From Reticulitermes lucifugus (taxonomy: Eukaryota; Arthropoda; Insecta; Blattodea; Rhinotermitidae), in contig JAKCWW010005259.1 in assembly GCA_026260175.1 (NCBI GenBank), forward strand, positions 5,168 to 36,977: a stretch of 31,810 bases of DNA, read 5' to 3'. Positions within the stretch are counted from its first letter, which is position 1; each line of letters begins with the position of its first letter. Made by a program: the position numbers and the translations under genes. The notes beneath the pieces are model-generated. The model worked only from the letters and a program-made list of their open reading frames with translations, was not told the origin of the DNA and searched no databases. Positions 21,649-30,986 of this stretch are shown here, in pieces.

Positions 21649-21878
21649 TCTGATTTCAGGCTTCCATCGTGATGTTGATGAGATCTGCGCTCTTCTGGGA
21701 TATTACGCGGCGTCGTGTGGTAATCCTCTACCGACGTTTCGGGACAACGTATCGGTCCCAAATTCAAGGGCCAGGAAGTCTGGACTTCTTGGCCCTTGAG
21801 GATGGGACCGATAGGTTGTCCCGAAACGTCGGTACAGAATTACCACTCAACACTGCGTAATATCGCAGAAGAGCGCTG
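21649..21878 (+). mobile_element. palindromic element family 1, copy 2
   Basis: The 5' part is TCTGATTTCAGGCTTCC ... GATGTTGATGAG. The left arm starts ATCTGCGCTCTTCTGGGATA and ends near CAAGGGCCAGGAAGTC, and the inverse arm begins GACTTCTTGGCCCTTGAGG. The right arm carries TTGAGGAT, the stem GGGAC/GTCCC and GAAACGTCGGTA. A perfect 11-bp direct repeat, ATCCCTTGATG, lies at 21638-21648 and 21879-21889. The element is more symmetric at its centre than copy 1. Confidence 0.88.
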
Positions 21879-21943
21879 ATCCCTTGATGCGCTTAACAAA
21901 ATAAAACGTAAATTTTATATTATCTTCACCGTGCATTTTTTTT

Positions 21944-22277
21944 AACAAATAACAAATTACACACCAACAAAATGCACTATAATTTTTCACTTTTTATACT
22001 TCAATCCCAACACGAAAATACTGACGAACCTTATTTAAGGATTTTGTAATCTGTGTTTTATATATTTAAAGACAAAATTGTGAATTACTGTAATATGAAA
22101 TTTGACTGTATGTGATACAGAACATAATAGCAGACAACAATGGATGTAAAGTAAATGTAGACTACGAGCCCCCTGAAGATGGCCTTGTAAGGGCTGAAAC
22201 ATATGTAGGGGTTAAAGAATAAAAAGTGAAAAAAAATATAGTGCATTTCGTTGGTGTGTAATTTGTGAAAATAAAAA
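21944..22277 (+). mobile_element. structured repeat family 3 with long terminal inverted arms
   Basis: The left arm (about 21944-22010: ACAAATTACACACCAACAAA, then ATGCACTATAATTTTTCACT) is the inverse of the right arm (about 22207-22277: AAAAAGTGAAAAAAAATATA, then GTGCATTTCGTTGGTGTGTA). About 190 bases lie between. The 3' half holds CTGAAGA (22173-22179), T, a four-pair hairpin (22181-22184 with 22192-22195) and GAAACATATGTAGGGG. This part matches 8478-8597, so both belong to one family. No coding capacity is seen. The order CTGAAGA, hairpin, GAAAC resembles a hammerhead core, as reported for Penelope-like elements and small retrozymes, but that link is inference. Confidence 0.7.
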
Positions 22278-22361
22278 GTAGTTTATGAGGGATATCTAAA
22301 CTTATTGTATGAGATCGCATGCAGGTTATATCGAATGTATTGACAGAGTAAAGCGTTGAAT

Positions 22362-22473
22362 TTTTTTATTTTTTAATTTTCCTCCTGTCGCTCCTTGCGG
22401 AGCATAGGGCCTCCTTTCAGAGGTTTCTTGGTCTGGAGATGTGCATTCTGTAGTGAGTGACCAGTCCACTGCC
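22362..22473 (-). mobile_element. 112-bp LINE 3'-end scrap with perfect TSD
   Basis: A perfect 13-bp direct repeat, TAAAGCGTTGAAT, lies at 22349-22361 and 22474-22486. Between the copies, read on the minus strand, is a short non-coding body ending GGCCCTATGCTCCGCAAGGA, then GCGACAGGAGG and an A/T tail (AAAATTAAAAAATAAAAAA). The small hairpin CTCCGCAAGGAG just before the tail is typical of a LINE 3' UTR. The A-rich tail next to one duplication shows target-primed insertion from the minus strand. The parent family is unknown. Confidence 0.8.
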
Positions 22474-22486
22474 TAAAGCGTTGAAT

Positions 22487-22959
22487 AGTTTATTTTATTA
22501 CTGGCATTTTAACAGAAGCACTATTCAGTGCGTTCCTGCTGTACAGGTCTTTGGGACGTGACGCGTTGAACTATGATGGTTATTACCAACATTTCATACG
22601 AACTTAACTGCCTCTTCTTTACATTCGAAATAATAGCTAGCAGATTTTACAACATCGCATCCCAGAAGACAACAAATTTATGAGAGCCTCAGTATAGACC
22701 ATTCTTACATTTTGTTACAGTTTTTATTTCTGTAATGTTCTGCTTCCTCCATCAAGGTGCGTAGTATGAGTGAGGACATCACGTATGACGTTTTAATTAG
22801 ATTCGTTACTGGAAACCTACTGTAAAATTTTTATGTTGAATTTATGTTAGGTACATTTTTGTCTCAGTATAAACCCTATATTACATGCGTCTAAAATTAA
22901 ATGTATTAATTTCCTCTGAGACAGCATAGTGTTTAGGGGATACAAAAGGATGTTAATTG
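22487..22959. other. unassigned non-coding stretch
   Basis: No gene or repeat was recognised. Confidence 0.5.
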
Positions 22960-23439
22960 CAGTAGAATTTCCATATTTCGTAGTAAACGGGACCGAGGTT
23001 GCGTCGAATTACAGGAAAGCTCGAGCAACACGGATTGCAATTTAGAACATATGACTACGTACATAATATGGTATATACATTGTATTAATATGTAATATGT
23101 ATACTGTATAACTTTGTATTGGATATCAATGTGTGCAGTTGTAAAACAGTGTAATAAGAATACACGCTCTTAAGTGACAATGTAAAGAATTCAAAACCTT
23201 CCCCTCTCATTTAACATGGAAAAAAGTATTTAAGGCTAGTTTGCCGTTGAAAGACAATAATACGCAAGGCAAACAGCTACACGGAAGGGCAGTAATGCCT
23301 GAAAGACACGCGTGCACATTTAGATGACGCACTTCAGCTGAATTCTGTACCAGCATAGGAACGACCTTGACTACAACGCATCGGCTCGGACAAAACTGCA
23401 TCTCGGACAATCGGGACTCGGAAAATCGAGACAGCAGTG
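22960..23439 (-). mobile_element. pogo-like non-autonomous DNA transposon, copy 1
   Basis: The segment is the inverse of 24797-25215 over nearly its full length. Aligned words include GACCGAGGTTGCGTCGAATT with GACCAAGGTTGTCTCGAATT, ACATATGACT, TGTATTAATA, ATATCAATG, CCCTCTCATTTAA, AAACAGCTA, GAAAGACACG, CGCACTTCA and TGAATTCTGTACC. Its ends read CAGTAGAATTTCC on the left and, inverted on the right, CACTGCTGTCTCGATTTTCC, resembling the CAGT..A..CTCGATT ends of pogo/Tigger elements. The minus frame at 23207-23470 is a translation of the element; whether it descends from a transposase is unclear. Confidence 0.75.
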
Positions 23440-23551
23440 CGTATTGAAGTAGAAGCAGTTTCACACACACAAAAAAGTATCAGTGGCAGTCGTATTCTCA
23501 GATATAGCTAGCAATTTCTTGTGGTATCACTTTCGTGATCGATTATTTAAA

Positions 23552-23598
23552 TGCGAGGTTTTGAGGTTCTCACAACATTGTTGATGAAGATTGAGTCG
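23552..23598 (+). mobile_element. 5' stub of palindromic element family 2
   Basis: TGCGAGGTTTTGAGGTTCTC, then ACAACATTGTTGATGAAGATT, matches the start of the copies at 16261 and 30987. After about 50 bases the likeness is lost and a different hairpin follows (23624-23643, GGTATATGACATCATATACC). It is a truncated or rearranged copy. Confidence 0.6.
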
Positions 23599-23643
23599 TA
23601 TGTGATGAAACGCTTTGTAGGTTGGTATATGACATCATATACC

Positions 23644-24576
23644 AGAAGACATGAACAGTTAATACCGAAGTGTTTAGAAACGCATTTAAATTAAAGATGT
23701 TGCAGCGAACTCTTTCAAAAAACACGCAGTTAACTGTCCGTTATGTGATGTGGATTATTGTCGTGCATCCTTTCTGCAACTAAGATTGTTGAAAGAGCCA
23801 ATAATCTTCATTTGTCGACAGTAATGGCTAAATTGGGATTATTCTTCCTTTCCTAGATCGTCAGTTCTTCAGTGAACTTTGGTACAGCGGTTCGTGAGTT
23901 AATGAGCAAGAACTCCTCGTCTAACTTAATAATGTGGCTTGGCGCTCAAGTATCCTTATTTTCTCTAATACGTTCACCGCTCAAGTACTCAATCCACTTA
24001 CCCAACTGAACGTGCTCTTTCACACTCTCCATTCCCTGTTACGTTCCAACTGAAGACGCTTTGCCACAGGGATCTAAAAAATCTTCCCCCCTCAATTTCG
24101 TTACTTATTTAATATTTCCTCAATAGTGGGCAATAAGGTGAGGTTTAAAGGACACAATGCACTTTTACCCATCATGATAAACTCCACATTTACTTCGAAA
24201 CAAGATAGGAAGTGTCCTCAGAGCGGAACGCTTTGTGCACTTTCACGTAAACATAGCAAGCAAGGTATATTGATAACCTTGGTAACAAAAGTAACGATCA
24301 TAAAAAGGGTAACAATAACAACCGTAGGAAAGTAACCTTAGTAACCAAGGTGGCGACGGTAATATTACTAACCAAAATGTACGTAAGCCTCCTAGTAAAT
24401 TGCATGTTTTCTTGTCCGGTTTAAACAAAATCGGAAGGTATCTGTACATTTTAGTACAATTACCAGTCAGCGCAGTCTGCCGTGTGCCCTGTTGTTCCGT
24501 TCAGACAGAAGGACAAAGCTGAGTTCCTTTTTGCAACTTATTTGCTAAAGCTCCTGAAAGGAAGACCAAGTGCAGA
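23644..24576. other. unassigned non-coding stretch
   Basis: A cluster of GGTAAC/GTAACC words at 24269-24375 makes a degenerate local repeat, and the short frames across it are artefacts. Nothing else was identified. Confidence 0.45.
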
Positions 24577-24662
24577 TACGAGTACATTGCGTTTGAGAAG
24601 AAAGTTTTGAGGAACGTATTTGGACATAAAAATGTCAGAATTAAGAGGCTTATGGAGAACAC
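24577..24662 (+). pseudogene. possible LINE ORF2 scrap
   Basis: The plus strand reads YEYIAFEKKVLRNVFGHKN, then VRIKRLMEN. It resembles the FERKVLRRIFGP step that precedes the tail in LINE proteins, also seen at 10168-10458 and 18411-19016. Only this short part is recognisable. The 130 bases after it, up to the pogo-like element at 24797, may belong to it but cannot be aligned by eye. Confidence 0.4.
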
Positions 24663-24796
24663 TGCATGGGGAAGCTTCTTACTTTATACACGTTACCATA
24701 TTTTATGAAGATCGACGTAGCAAGGAGGAGGGTTTGAAGATGGGAGCTGGATGATGCTTGCTACGCATACAGCCCAGTGGCGGGCGTTTGTCAACG

Positions 24797-25215
24797 CAGT
24801 ACAGTGCGGTCCCGATTTACAGAGTGCCGATTTTTCGGGGTTCCATTTTGTCCTAGCGGATGCGCTGATGTCAGGGTCGTTTCCGTGTTGGGTACAGGAT
24901 TCAGGTGAAGTGCGTATCTCTGTGGGCACACGTGTCTTTCGTGCTTTACTGTACATCTTTTAGCTGTTTTCTTTGTGTATTCTTGCATCTTAAATGAGAG
25001 GGAATTTATATTCTATTATTATCCTACTGCTGCCCTATTGTAGGCATTGATATTCTAATACAATATTATACATAGTACGTATTAATACAGTGTGTGTATA
25101 AAATACTGTACACGCAGTCATATGTTGTTAATTTCTTATTCCGGGCAGTCCGAGATTTTCGGTAATTCGAGACAACCTTGGTCACGCACACCTCGAGCTA
25201 TCGAGATTGTACTGA
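24797..25215 (+). mobile_element. pogo-like non-autonomous DNA transposon, copy 2
   Basis: It starts TACAGTGCGGTCCCGATTT (a TA just before CAGT) and ends CTCGAGCTATCGAGATTGTACTG; inverted, the right end reads CAGTACAATCTCGATAGC. The two ends thus form imperfect terminal inverted repeats of CAGT-C--TC-CGAT type. It is about 60 bases shorter than the inverse copy at 22960-23439 because of internal gaps. Overlapping short frames (24693-24956 minus, 24751-24963 plus, 24791-24988 minus) are translations of the element, without a DDE motif. Confidence 0.75.
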
Positions 25216-25604
25216 AATTAATATTTTTTTTTAGAAAACTTGGTTGAATCTCTGTTTCGGAAGCACACAATATTAACGCTAAAGTCGAAAAGTGCTAAAA
25301 TCTTTTGAACTGTTACCTGAACATCCGTAGGACCAGTGACAGCGTCTGGTGGATTTTATATGGGTCATTGGAGAAGATCCATGTCACATGAACGGTATTA
25401 TTTACGTTAAAAAAGATGTGTTTCTTCAGTAGTGTTTCTGAAAATGCTGATGAAATTTGTTTTCTTCTAAAGTCTTGTCCAATTTAAGATGATTGTTGCA
25501 TTGATGGAATGCATCACAGTAGGTCTGTCATCTGTGATCTGATTTTTGTCTTCAGTGGATACTTGTGAATTTTACAGAAGAATGACATTTCAATATAGCT
25601 GAAG
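25216..25604. other. unassigned non-coding stretch
   Basis: It may contain an eroded 5' part of the mariner remnant that follows, but nothing could be aligned. Confidence 0.45.
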
Positions 25605-25840
25605 CAGAGGAAACTGTACGAATGGGTGGCAAGAGTCGACGGAGGGCGAATAAATTTTCTTTATCAGGTGTGTGCTGAGCAGTCATCCACAGTGACACGT
25701 GTTGAGATGAACAAGCAGATCGATCGGCTTATCTGGGATAATCAATAAAGAATGTCGATAAAATTTTGTCTGAAGTGAACATTGCGTCCTGTGGAAAAGT
25801 GGCTTAAATCTCATCTGAAAACATCTTAGTATGATGGAAT
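25605..25840 (+). pseudogene. mariner-like transposase scrap, N-terminal HTH region
   Basis: From 25617 the plus strand is open for 43 codons: YEWVARVDGGR, a gap-like stretch, then QSSTVTRVEMNKQIDRLIWD and N-Q, and a stop at 25746-25748. After a frame change near 25760 it goes on KILSEVNIASCGKVA, stop, ISSENI. The order FEW..RF.DGR, then GRPST, then IDRLI..D.R, then I...LNI..G.V..I..E.L is that of the paired-type DNA-binding half of mariner transposases. Two stops and a frameshift make it dead. No DD34D catalytic part or inverted repeats were found. Confidence 0.5.
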
Positions 25841-25841
25841 G

Positions 25842-25978
25842 CGATAACTTGTACAGTGCGTACAAAATTTAGTGCAAAGCAGGATACGATAACTTGTACA
25901 GTGCGGTACAAAATTTAGTGCAAAGCAGGATACGATAACTTGTACAGCGCGGTACAAAATTAAGTGCAAAGCAGGATG
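25842..25978. repeat. 45-bp unit repeated three times
   Basis: The unit begins CGATAACTTGTACAGTGCG and ends GTGCAAAGCAGGAT, starting at 25842, 25887 and 25933. Units are nearly identical: the first lacks one G in GCGGTAC and the third has GCGCGG and TTAAGTG variants. The inner GTACAGTGCGGTAC is partly palindromic. High identity means recent duplication. Confidence 0.95.
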
Positions 25979-26600
25979 ATCAACACAAAAGTAAAATACA
26001 TCTGCCGTGTAATTATTTTGTCAGAACGTCCAACAAAACTGCCATAAACGTTATCTTGTCTCAGGTTTCTTCTTGCGGTTTTCTCCCTTTAGAATAACCG
26101 TAGCTGGTATACTTGAAAAAAAAGGGATTTTTTAAAGTGACAAGATAGGCAGACCACGTTCTGAAAGGGGGAAAGAATTATGTGACTGAATGTCACGGCC
26201 GCTTGGTTGGCACTCCTGCTTAATATTTAGGAGGTCCTGCTTCCAAATGTCAGCCCAAAAACGGTTAATTTACGATCGCTCAGGGATGTGTGGTAACAGG
26301 TTTTGAAAACATGTAACAGTCATATAATGTAGTTGTATATTGTGAAATAACACCATGGCGCTTGTGCGAAATATTTTTATCGTTTTCTTTGGTAGTACAA
26401 CCAATAAACAAGTGCAGCCAGCACGTAGGCTTAAAGCTGGTAAGGAGATGTAACATAAAGGTACGTACGGATTTTATACGGAATAATTTTTTGTAAATCA
26501 ACAGTTAAAATCTGCAGATCTTTGATGTTTTAGCAGACTAATTAACGTATACAGAGTCTGTAATTAAGTAATAATTTATTTACAAAATCAAAGTAAAACA
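25979..26600. other. unassigned non-coding stretch
   Basis: A minus frame at 26280-26501 has no recognisable motif. No repeat was identified. Confidence 0.5.
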
Positions 26601-26611
26601 ATGCCAATACT

Positions 26612-26820
26612 GAGATCTGCGCTCTTCTGGGATATTATGCGGCGTCGTGTGGTAATTGTTTACCGACGTTTTTCGGTGTCGTGTGGTAATTGTTTACCGA
26701 CGTTTCGGGACAACGTATCTTTCCCAGGGACCGATACGTTGTCCCGAAACGACGCCGCGTAATATACCAGAAGAGCGCAGATCTCATCAACATCGCGGCG
26801 GAAGTCTGATATCAAGTTTA
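26612..26820 (-). mobile_element. palindromic element family 1, copy 3 (inverted, internally duplicated)
   Basis: Read on the minus strand it starts TTGATATCAGACTTCCGCCG, then CGATGTTGATGAG, the same asymmetric 5' part as copies 1 and 2, so this copy lies the other way round. The palindrome follows. An 11-bp duplication with one mismatch flanks it: ATGCCAATACT (26601-26611) and ATACCAATACT (26821-26831). One arm holds an internal duplication: GTCGTGTGGTAATTGTTTAC and the CGACGTTT after it occur at 26644-26671 and again at 26678-26705. The centre is shortened, so the GAAGAT box is missing here. Confidence 0.85.
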
Positions 26821-26831
26821 ATACCAATACT

Positions 26832-27152
26832 CCTCTGAACTCATTATTTCCTTCTTTCTTGCCATCTTTACAAAACTGATAGTACCAGGAGATGAAGTCT
26901 GGACTAGTGCCAGGTTAGTTTTGTTAAATTTCTTATTGCAAGTTGCGAGTTATGACAGATACATGGTTCCGACGACGTCATTGAAATATTTTGATCGTCA
27001 TAAACACAAGTAGTCAAGTATCAATGGATTTTAAGGTTTTGGTAATTTTTGCAACCATGTTTCACCTGTCAGGAGGTACAGATGTGTTAAAACAATTTGA
27101 TATTTCGCAAGAATTTAAAACGAATGTTTTAAGACCAAGATGGCAGTGCCAC

Positions 27153-27155
<3 letters not shown>
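26832..27155. other. unassigned non-coding stretch
   Basis: The frame 26991-27197 runs into the TA repeat and has no motif. Confidence 0.5.

Positions 27156-27185
<30 letters not shown>
27156..27185. repeat. (TA)n microsatellite
   Basis: About fifteen TA units. Confidence 0.95.
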
Positions 27186-27189
<4 letters not shown>

Positions 27190-28522
27190 TCGGATAGTCT
27201 GGTTTGTATATGAAAATTTTTGTGGAATTTAATCTGATTATAAGCAGCTTAACGAACGTAAATGAATGGATAAAAGAGCCTGTACTCAATAGAGTGCAGA
27301 AGTTCGAAGTGAACATTTCAATTCAGCTGCCTAATACATATTAAGAAAGGAAAATAACCTACCCGTAATGCGTATGAGTGGTAACAGAAGAATCAAAATT
27401 CTTTTGAAACTTGTCTTGAATGACAGCATTATTCATATGAAACACATCTTGATTTAATTTGCTTTGTTTTTGGCTTTGCGTATGGGATATAATTTTATAT
27501 GTTGTTTTGAAGTGTGGATGAAAACCTACGAACACATTCTCACGCTAAGCGAAGGAGGTACACTAAGGACGTCTGAGAAAAAATGTCGAGTATAGTGTTC
27601 GTATCTAGGAGGAAAGAATTAAAGAGGGGTTTTAGACAGTTGCGTAAGATAATACGGAGTTATATAACGTGCAATTTTCACGAAATATTGTTACAGTTAA
27701 TCAAATAAAGGGAAATGGAAGCAAAGGGACATAAAGACACGCTGCTAGTAGAGACAGAGAAGTTAAGTACTTGTGAAATTTTGGTCGTAAAACCAGAAAG
27801 AAAGAGACCACTTGGGAAATCTAGGCGTGTATGTTAGGAGAATATTAAAACTGATCTTGATAGAAATGTAAGAACGGGGATTGGACCCGTGTGGCCAAGT
27901 CATCTGGAGTGATCCAGTGGAAACGACAGTAAAACAGCGGATTTCGTAAAAGAACTGAAATTTATTGTCAAGCTTGGACGTCTCAAGGATTCCACTGCGT
28001 GGAATTCTTTTCATTTTTCTTTTCAAATAGCAAACTGTTGTTTAAATAGGTTCTCATGCTTAGTATAGTATGAAGTAGTGCGGAGGTGAATGTCAGTATT
28101 GTCAAATAAATATTTGCTGTTGTATAAAAAGTTGTGTTAGGAACGTTTCACCCCGTGTTCCCCCACTACTCTGTTACCCCCTACACCCTCTCTGAGAATA
28201 ACACATTTTGGAATCCAATTTTTATCTCAAATAGCTTAACAGTGATGGACAAATGTGCGTTCCCTTAAAACCTAACGTTGTCAGAAGCATCGCAACATAT
28301 CTGATGTTTGATTAATTTTCTTCATTTGACAGTCCGGTTGCTGTCATATTCAGTGGAACCTAAGAAAAGTGTATTATTCAAACTGAAGAATGTTAGAAAC
28401 ACAATTTTGGTACACAGAGTGCCTTCAGCTGGTTGTTTATAAAAGGCAGGTACACAAATTTGTTACTGCGTGAAGTTTGAAAAACAAGAGAGAAGGAAAA
28501 TTGTTTGAAAGGGAAGTGATGT
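27186..28522. other. unassigned non-coding stretch
   Basis: No repeat was recognised. The minus frame at 27763-28026 (87 codons) shows no known motif. Confidence 0.5.
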
Positions 28523-28745
28523 TTGAAGATTCAAGCCTTCTGTATTAATAAATTGTGTCGCTGGGTAATTGCCGACGTTTCGAAAGTTTGTAGTCCCTTC
28601 TTTTTCAGGAGAAAGCTTGACCCTTAAGATGAAGGTACTACAAACATTCGCAACGTTGAAAACTATTAACCCAACGACAAAGAGTAACATCTCAGAAGTC
28701 TTGAAGTTTCAGCAAAGCTGCTCTGAGAACCTCAAATCTCGTAAG
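28523..28745 (-). mobile_element. palindromic element family 2, copy 2 (inverted)
   Basis: On the minus strand it begins TACGAGATTTGAGGTTCTCA, as in the copies at 16261 and 30987, then AAACTTCAAGACTTCTGAGA and TGTTAC. The opposite arm (plus strand 28523-28581) reads TTGAAGATTCAAGCCTTCTG and ends TTGCCGACGTTTCG. On the minus strand CTGAAAA (28602-28608) stands before GAAACGTCGGC (GAAAC at 28577-28581). I could not find a target-site duplication. The frames 28463-28690 minus and 28569-28793 plus are its translations. Confidence 0.75.
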
Positions 28746-30310
28746 AAATACTTTCTTGTGGCAGCACTGATCAAATTCAATTCGGTTTCCTAAGTTAGGT
28801 ATTATATAATTTAAAATAGTTACAGCGGTTTGCGTTACATCACATTGACATTAACCGAACATAATAAATCCTTCTATATTTTCTTCGCATGAATCTCATG
28901 TAATGAAGCATACGAGGCAGGTCAAGTCTCTGCGTTACTTCTCATATTTCATCTTGAAATCGACCGAATGAGTGTTTGCATCGCTGATGGTTGGGCTGAG
29001 CTAACAAATGTCGGAATAATATAGTTTTATTTAGTATATTTCCAATATAATGAAGGCCAGCATTATAAAGCCAAAACTATATGCCAGTTTATTTTACAAA
29101 CAGATGGCTTGTATAAATCTTATCTGCCAAAAAGTGTATAAAATGTTTTTAACAGACTTGTATGAGATGAAGAGGAAAAATGTATTTTTGAGTGTATGTG
29201 AATTGCATAGTGTGATTATCTTTGCAACATTAGATTTGTTTCTCCATCATATTAATATCAATACAAATTAGGAATACGAATATCAAAGACCTATTTGAAG
29301 TGTATTTATTTTTATGTTACACTTAATATTTTTATTTTCTCACGTAATAATTTCCAAGAATATAGGTTAGTGCTCATATATTTTATGAATTGGGAATTCA
29401 GCCGTTCACATCAGACTGTGCTGATTTGTGTTGAGTGATCTCCGAAATGCAATATTGTGCCTCTGATCTTGATTTATAGAGAAGGTATAATTTTCCCAAG
29501 CTACAGCTGTGTTAGTTTAACCTCCATTGACAACGGTTCTCCGTCTTACGAAGATAATTTGTTTTGTCAACCCACCAAAGAACTCTGTTCATTCGGTTAC
29601 GCCACGTCAGATGAGTCGGCTTTGTGTTTTTATAAGCTTCAGACCCACCGATTCTCCTACCCGTGTTTCTTTAATAAATGCGAAGTGCCTCATTGTTTTC
29701 CTGAGTTCGTGTTTGCAAGGATTGACCGCATGTTACGAAAACGAAACGCCATAAATTATGTTAGGTAACTGAGGTGTAGGACGAAGCAAGAGCGTCTTGA
29801 GTTATCTTCTTTTCTGTGTAATAAAAATATTTATTCAGCGTTTTGGAAGCTGTTACTGAGTTGGGCGCATAGAAACAAATACATTTACAATAGCAATCTT
29901 TATAGGGGGTTTCTTTAGAGTAAAAAAACACGAAAGATATTTTTATAAGCGACATACCCACTTTAAAATTGTGTTATACGAAACTCGACTGCAAATACGT
30001 TTTTAGTCCTACTTACCCAAGCAGCCAGGCATCATATGCTGACCTTTTAAATGACCACCGGGTTTGTTTTTCATAAACTCTGTACTTTACCCACAGATTG
30101 CATTTACGATTTCCTTATGATTCTCGGAATAACAATTTTTATTCTGTGTAATGGAGATTCAGTTTATTTTCTCAGCAGTAAGAATGAACTCTAAAGTGTT
30201 ATTTATCATAATTTTATACTTCTAAGTGCTAAGTGCTAATGCCTGAGGAAGACAATCTCTTAACTACTCAACTACTCAGATTGTTATGTTAAATTGTGTC
30301 GAATATAAGA
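28746..30310. other. unassigned stretch with one featureless 103-codon frame
   Basis: The frame at 29457-29768 is cysteine- and phenylalanine-rich but overlaps another open frame (29527-29754) and has no domain I know. I do not call it a gene. Nothing else was identified. Confidence 0.45.
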
Positions 30311-30836
30311 GTCATTTCAGTTGCCAAGCGATTGTGTCAGCTTATAATGCAAGGTATATTTGTCACTTAACTGTTGAAGTGATTAATACTTACAAAGGTA
30401 TGGGCATAGCAATCACTTCGCCAGTCAAATTATTGTCATTTGAAAGTTTCTGAGCATAACATTTAACTACTGAAAGTATCTTCCGTTGACTTAATGAAGT
30501 GACTGTCGGTTGAGATTGCGTGTATATAACGTTCACTTAAATAGTAAAGTGATTGACGGTTGATGGCGCCTAAGTATGATAGTTATTTAAGCAGTGAAGG
30601 AAGTATGACAATGTTTCTTAAGTCCGTCAGTCACTTTAGCCAAGTGATTAGAGCAGTTGAGAGTGCGTACGAACAACGACACTGGACGCATCGAGAAGTG
30701 TTATCTGTTATAGTACCTGGGGATGACAGTCATTTATCAAACCAGTTTATAATGTCAGTAGATTGTTGTTGAGGGTCGAGGTAACCTAAATAGCCAAGTG
30801 ACTGTCAGTTCGGGGAGCCTGAGCATGACAGTAAAT
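30311..30836. repeat. degenerate ~50-bp minisatellite
   Basis: About ten poorly conserved units follow the pattern TCACTTAA-TAG--AAGTGATTG, then a TC-GTTGAG part, then G-GTGAGTATGACAG. Clear examples start near 30361, 30532, 30626 and 30790. Each unit carries TCACTT with an inverse AAGTGA a few bases on, so it can fold into a small hairpin. Divergence between units is high, so the array is old. A 70-codon frame (30560-30772) across it is a by-product. Confidence 0.65.
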
Positions 30837-30986
30837 CGAAACACATAGAAACAAGTTCTATAAATGTGATATCTGTGGGGCGTATTTTTAACGTGAGGTT
30901 TTAATACGATTTTGAACAAGAGACAGGGTAGCTTACAGCTTTTATTTCCATGTAAATATAGTGTATTTGCCAAAGATTCTTACCAA

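Noticed and set aside
29457..29768. 103-codon plus-strand frame rich in Cys and Phe
   Set aside because: It overlaps another open frame and has no recognisable domain or good start context.
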